Shown: piece after piece, positions 13,910 through 16,194 of the stretch
Layout of the letters: each line of letters starts with the position of its first letter
Position numbering within the stretch: the first letter of the stretch is position 1
NCBI GenBank assembly: GCA_022712235.1
Contig: JALAGW010000180.1
Location: 1 to 16,194, forward strand
Length of the DNA: 16,194 nucleotides
DNA from: Brevundimonas sp.
Lineage (GTDB): Bacteria > Pseudomonadota > Alphaproteobacteria > Caulobacterales > Caulobacteraceae
Direction of reading: 5' to 3'
Program-made: the position numbers and the translations under genes
Notes under the pieces: model-generated
Told to the model about the DNA's origin: nothing
Databases searched by the model: none
What the model saw: the letters and a program-made list of their open reading frames with translations, nothing else

Positions 13910-14125
13910 TTACATCCAGCGCGTATAGACGCCGCCGCCCTCGTCCCACTCGCCGCCCGCGTCGAGCGCATCGTCGAAATCAAGCAGGCGGTCCAGCAGC
14001 AGGCCCGCCACCACGCCGACGGCGGCGACGGCGACGATGGTGGCCAGGCTGGCGGCGCCGACCTTCTGGTTGCGAGTCAGGCGACGACGACCGCGCGGGT
14101 CGATGATCGTGGTCTTGCGGGCCAT
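13910..14125 (-). CDS. Small single-pass membrane protein embedded in def-fmt operon, function unknown
   Basis: 71 residues, no family recognised. The N-terminal 21 residues are strongly basic (RGRRRLTRNQK), followed by one hydrophobic helix (about residues 22-44, AASLATIVAVAAVGVVAGLLL). The C-terminal tail is acidic and Gly-rich (DFDDALDAGGEWDEGGG) and ends in TRWM. By the positive-inside rule the N-terminus should be cytoplasmic and the acidic tail periplasmic. Its ATG overlaps the def stop by 1 nt (TGATG), and the stop is 27 nt before fmt, so it is expressed as part of this operon. Overlap-based coupling argues that it is a real gene. The opposite strand has a shorter, Arg/Pro-rich reading frame that looks spurious. 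Confidence 0.75.
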   Translation of the reverse strand: MARKTTIIDPRGRRRLTRNQKVGAASLATIVAVAAVGVVAGLLLDRLLDFDDALDAGGEWDEGGGVYTRWM

Positions 14126-14697
14126 CAGGCGGCGAGCCTTGCGTTCTTCTTGACCTTGGCGACAGCCCGTTCGCGGCGCAGGCGCGACAGGTGGTCGATG
14201 AAGAGAACGCCGTTCAGGTGATCCAGTTCGTGCTGGAAGCAGACGGCGTAGAGGCCCTCGATCTCTTCCTCGATCTCCTGGCCCGAGTAATCCAGGTAGC
14301 GGACGCGGATGCGGGCCGGGCGCTCGACGGCGTCATAATATTCCGGCACCGACAGGCAGCCCTCTTCGTAGGAGAAGAGCTCGTCCGAGGCCCAGATCAC
14401 TTCCGGGTTGACGAAGTAGCGCGGGTTGCGGCGCGCCAAGGCGTCTTCCTCGGTTTCCGGTTCGTCCGGCTGGCCCTCGACGACCTTGTCGCCCAGATCC
14501 ATGACCACGACGCGCTTCAGCTCGCCGATCTGGGCGGCGGCAAGGCCGATGCCCGGCGCGGCGTACATGGTCTCCAGCATGTCGTCCATGAGCGCTCGCA
14601 GCTCATCGGTCACGCCGCCCTCAACGGGCGGGGAGACAGCCTTGAGGATCGCCAGATCGGCGGCGTTGTCGATGGTCAGGATGCGACGAATAGCCAT
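14125..14697 (-). CDS. def: Peptide deformylase
   Basis: 190 residues from ATG 14697. It removes the formyl group from nascent protein N-termini using a metal ion, usually Fe2+. The three motifs are intact: GIGLAAAQ (49-56), EGCLS (112-116, metal ligand Cys114) and QHELDH (155-160, metal ligands His156 and His160, catalytic Glu157). An acidic insert of about 12 residues (QPDEPETEEDAL) follows the second strand, typical of alphaproteobacterial enzymes. The frame is open back to 14784, but MAIRRILTID is the family N-terminus. A near-consensus -35, TTGACG (14732-14727), sits so close to the ATG that the transcript may be leaderless. First gene of def-small membrane protein-fmt-truA. Confidence 0.97.
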   Translation of the reverse strand: MAIRRILTIDNAADLAILKAVSPPVEGGVTDELRALMDDMLETMYAAPGIGLAAAQIGELKRVVVMDLGDKVVEGQPDEPETEEDALARRNPRYFVNPEVIWASDELFSYEEGCLSVPEYYDAVERPARIRVRYLDYSGQEIEEEIEGLYAVCFQHELDHLNGVLFIDHLSRLRRERAVAKVKKNARLAA

Positions 14698-14703
14698 GGC
14701 CCG

Positions 14704-14732
14704 CAGGTAGGGTGAGAAGGCTCCAACGTCAA
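14704..14732 (-). promoter_or_regulatory. Possible promoter for the def operon
   Basis: On the minus strand, TTGACG (14732-14727) is followed after 17 nt by TACCTG (14709-14704), a poor -10. Read with the Caulobacter housekeeping pattern (TTGACG, 10-14 nt, GCTANAWC), the -10 is CCTACCTG at 14711-14704, matching at three of seven fixed positions. The initiation point would fall within a few bases of the def ATG. Confidence 0.3.
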
Positions 14733-14738
14733 GAATTA

Positions 14739-14788
14739 CCGAGTGCGGCGCTTGGTCTTGCCCCGATCCTGGCCTCGCGCCCACTCGG
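14739..14788 (-). terminator. Long stem between yciA and def, possible terminator
   Basis: CCGAGTG (14739-14745) pairs with CACTCGG (14782-14788), and inside it GCGC (14748-14751) pairs with GCGC (14777-14780). On the minus strand the structure follows the thioesterase stop and is followed by TAATTCTT, a weak T-rich stretch. It sits just upstream of the candidate def promoter, which fits a boundary between transcription units. Confidence 0.4.
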
Positions 14789-14801
14789 CGCCGAAACGGT
14801 C

Positions 14802-15209
14802 TCAGGTCACCGGCAGCGGGCGCGGCTTACGATCAGAGTCGATGGCCACATAGGTGAAGACGCCCTCGGTCACGCGCACCGATTGGGCCTCGGGCTGACC
14901 GCGCGAACGCTTCCAGGCCTCGACATGGACGCGGATCGAGGTGCGGCCCGTGTGGATCACCTTGGCGTAGGTCGAGACCTCGTCGCCGACCGAGACCGGC
15001 TGATGGAAGACCATGCCGTCCAGGGCCACGGTGGCGCAGCGGCCATTGGCGCGCTCGAAGGCCGGGGTGGCCCCCGCGAGGTCCATCTGGGCCAGCAGCC
15101 AGCCGCCGAAGATGTCGCCCTCGGGGTTGGTGTCGGCGGGCATGGCGATGACGCGGCCGACAGGCTGGCCTTCGGGAAGCTGGGCGGAAATCTTGTCGGC
15201 GTCGGTCAC
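14802..15209 (-). CDS. yciA: YciA-type acyl-CoA thioesterase (hotdog fold)
   Basis: 135 residues. It hydrolyses acyl-CoA to free acid and CoA. The near-diagnostic YciA segment is present: MPADTNPEGDIFGGWLLAQM with the catalytic-type Asp43, followed by a helix, a VALDGMVFHQPVSVGDEVS strand pair and VHVEAWKRSRG. A single hotdog domain, so probably a homohexamer by family knowledge, cytoplasmic. The start is GTG 15209; no in-frame ATG lies upstream, and only a weak AAGG precedes it by 7 nt. It is 69 nt downstream of the patatin-like gene on the same strand. Both concern acyl-ester or thioester hydrolysis, so a shared role in lipid turnover is plausible but unproven. Specificity (short versus medium or long chain) cannot be read from the sequence. 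Confidence 0.9.
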   Translation of the reverse strand: MTDADKISAQLPEGQPVGRVIAMPADTNPEGDIFGGWLLAQMDLAGATPAFERANGRCATVALDGMVFHQPVSVGDEVSTYAKVIHTGRTSIRVHVEAWKRSRGQPEAQSVRVTEGVFTYVAIDSDRKPRPLPVT

Positions 15210-15220
15210 GGGCGGGCCTT

Positions 15221-15246
15221 GAGGAGTCTTGGGGAGAAGACCTCTC
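15221..15246 (-). other. Hairpin between patatin-like gene and yciA
   Basis: In mRNA sense GAGAGGTCTT and AAGACTCCTC form a 10-position stem with one mismatch and one G-U pair around a 6 nt loop. An alternative shorter hairpin, GGAGA-GGTCT-TCTCC, shares its 5' arm. No uridine tract follows. It could trim, attenuate or stabilise the message ahead of the weak GTG start. Confidence 0.4.
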
Positions 15247-15278
15247 CATGCGCCTCCCGCTCGCCCGCATCAAGGCCG

Positions 15279-16194
15279 CTATCCGCGCGGTCGCAGCCGA
15301 TCCATCAGCCCCTGAAGCCCCTGCCGTTCCGCCACCGGCGAGCGCCACAGCTCGCCCGCCCGCGCCCGTTCGCGCGCGGCGTCAAACAGTCGCTGCATCG
15401 TGGCGGTGTCGAAGCTAAGCATCCCGCCCTGATCCGGAGCGTCGGGGATGGAGGCCACGCTGATCGGCAGGCCCTGCGCCGCGCAGAAGGTTGTCGCCGT
15501 TCCCAAGGCCTGGCGATAGGAGAACCGCAGCATGGCGTCGAAGCTGCGGCTCAGCACCGCCGCCACATTGGGAGCCGTGGTGCGCGGGGCGGGCTCCAGC
15601 ACTGTATTGACCAGGACATGCACTCGCCCCCGCTGCAGCCGTCGCCCCAGCCGGTTCCAGCGCAGCAGGCCCTCGGGCATCAGGAACAGGGGCGCGGCGA
15701 CGCCGCCGTCGACGTGCATCTCCTCGAACTTGCCGCCCTCGAACTCGCAAGGAATGCGGCGCGGCGGGAACAGGCCCGGCAGGCTGGCCGAGGCGGCCAG
15801 AACCTCGCGAAACAAAGCCACGGCCGGCTCGCCGCCGTGCGCGGCGATGGCCCCCATGTCCCAAATGCTGGACCTCTGGCTGTCCAGATCGGTCGGCGCC
15901 ACCAGCAATCGCCGCCCGCGCGCATGCGCAGCCGCCACCGCGTCGATCAGGGCCTCATCGACAAAGGGATGAATCAGGGCGTCCAGAGCCTCGCCCTGGA
16001 ACAGGCCGCCGGTGAAGGTCGAGGCCAGACGGCGCAGGCTCAGCAGGTCCGCCGCATGGCCCCCGACATAGGCGTCGGCCAGACGCTCGTCCCAGGAGGG
16101 CCCCAGAAAGGCGAAGGGGGCGATCAGGGCGCCGGTGCTGACCCCGGTCACTAGGGCGAACTCGGGCCGCGCCCCCGCCTCGGTCAGGCCGACC
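15279..16194 (-). CDS. Patatin-like phospholipase (5' end outside window)
   Basis: The frame is open to the right edge; about 305 residues are visible and the N-terminus, including the usual Gly-rich oxyanion loop, is missing. The GTG at 16151 is internal valine, not the start. The nucleophile elbow is GVSTG, with catalytic Ser encoded at 16137-16139, and the dyad Asp is in HVDGGVAAPLF. Between them are SSIWDMGAIA and a SASLPGLFPPRRI segment typical of bacterial patatins. The enzyme should hydrolyse acyl esters of phospholipids or related lipids by a Ser-Asp dyad. No membrane helix is seen in the visible part; a signal peptide cannot be judged. The gene precedes yciA on the same strand. Confidence 0.9.
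   Translation of the reverse strand, partial: VGLTEAGARPEFALVTGVSTGALIAPFAFLGPSWDERLADAYVGGHAADLLSLRRLASTFTGGLFQGEALDALIHPFVDEALIDAVAAAHARGRRLLVAPTDLDSQRSSIWDMGAIAAHGGEPAVALFREVLAASASLPGLFPPRRIPCEFEGGKFEEMHVDGGVAAPLFLMPEGLLRWNRLGRRLQRGRVHVLVNTVLEPAPRTTAPNVAAVLSRSFDAMLRFSYRQALGTATTFCAAQGLPISVASIPDAPDQGGMLSFDTATMQRLFDAARERARAGELWRSPVAERQGLQGLMDRLRPRG

Noticed and set aside
14698..14784. Longer N-terminus of peptide deformylase from 14784
   Set aside because: The extra 29 residues overlap a stem structure and a promoter-like sequence and are not family-like; MAIRRIL at 14697 is the normal start.
14712..16154. 480-codon plus-strand frame opposite yciA and the patatin-like gene
   Set aside because: Runs across two real genes and their intergenic gap with no domain; a consequence of GC-rich codon use.
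1..16194. Mobile elements, CRISPR, tRNA/rRNA, toxin-antitoxin or defence systems
   Set aside because: No transposase or integrase, no regularly spaced repeats, no cloverleaf-like RNA gene, and no defence-family protein could be found; the entericidin-like gene is single and lacks a partner.

Overview
The window is high-GC DNA packed with conventional bacterial chromosomal genes. Gene content and protein sequences (YdbH/YnbE/YdbL, an alphaproteobacterial-style peptide deformylase, entericidin, a DUF885 peptidase, tryptophan 2,3-dioxygenase) point to an alphaproteobacterium, most likely a Caulobacterales member such as Brevundimonas. That genus-level placement is inference from protein resemblance, not a database result. 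I see no mobile element, phage gene, CRISPR array, tRNA or rRNA, and no tract with deviating composition, so this looks like core chromosome.

Positions 1-5053 (+ strand) are an envelope block. It holds the C-terminal two-thirds of a YdbH-type AsmA-like intermembrane protein, its YnbE outer-membrane lipoprotein partner and the YdbL periplasmic protein. These are followed by a two-helix membrane protein, a COG3650-type lipoprotein, an AT3-family membrane acyltransferase and a secreted CHAP-domain amidase/peptidase. Positions 5109-6504 (+) carry tryptophan 2,3-dioxygenase and a PA2169/DUF2383 four-helix-bundle protein. A bidirectional terminator at about 6551-6591 separates these from the minus-strand genes.

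Positions 6613-11418 (-) hold rplS and trmD (1 nt apart), a periplasmic DUF885 metallopeptidase-like protein, and a thiamine-diphosphate enzyme of the acetolactate synthase type. A divergent region (11419-11518) with two abutting palindromes leads to a plus-strand entericidin-like lipoprotein and a YidB-family (DUF937) protein. The YidB gene converges on truA with a 3 nt gap.

Positions 12159-14697 (-) form a tight operon: def, a 71-residue single-pass membrane protein, fmt and truA. The def/small-gene and fmt/truA junctions are 1 nt stop/start overlaps. It joins initiator-Met formylation and deformylation with tRNA pseudouridylation. Upstream on the same strand are a YciA-type acyl-CoA thioesterase and a patatin-like phospholipase that runs off the right edge.

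No wholly new multi-gene system is evident. The most interesting points are a perfect 12-bp hairpin that buries the trmD ribosome-binding site, a double palindrome in the thiamine-enzyme/entericidin divergent region, an AT3 acyltransferase lacking both family histidines, an exact GTTC-N7-GTTC LexA-type box upstream of ynbE, and the uncharacterised small membrane protein embedded in def-fmt-truA.
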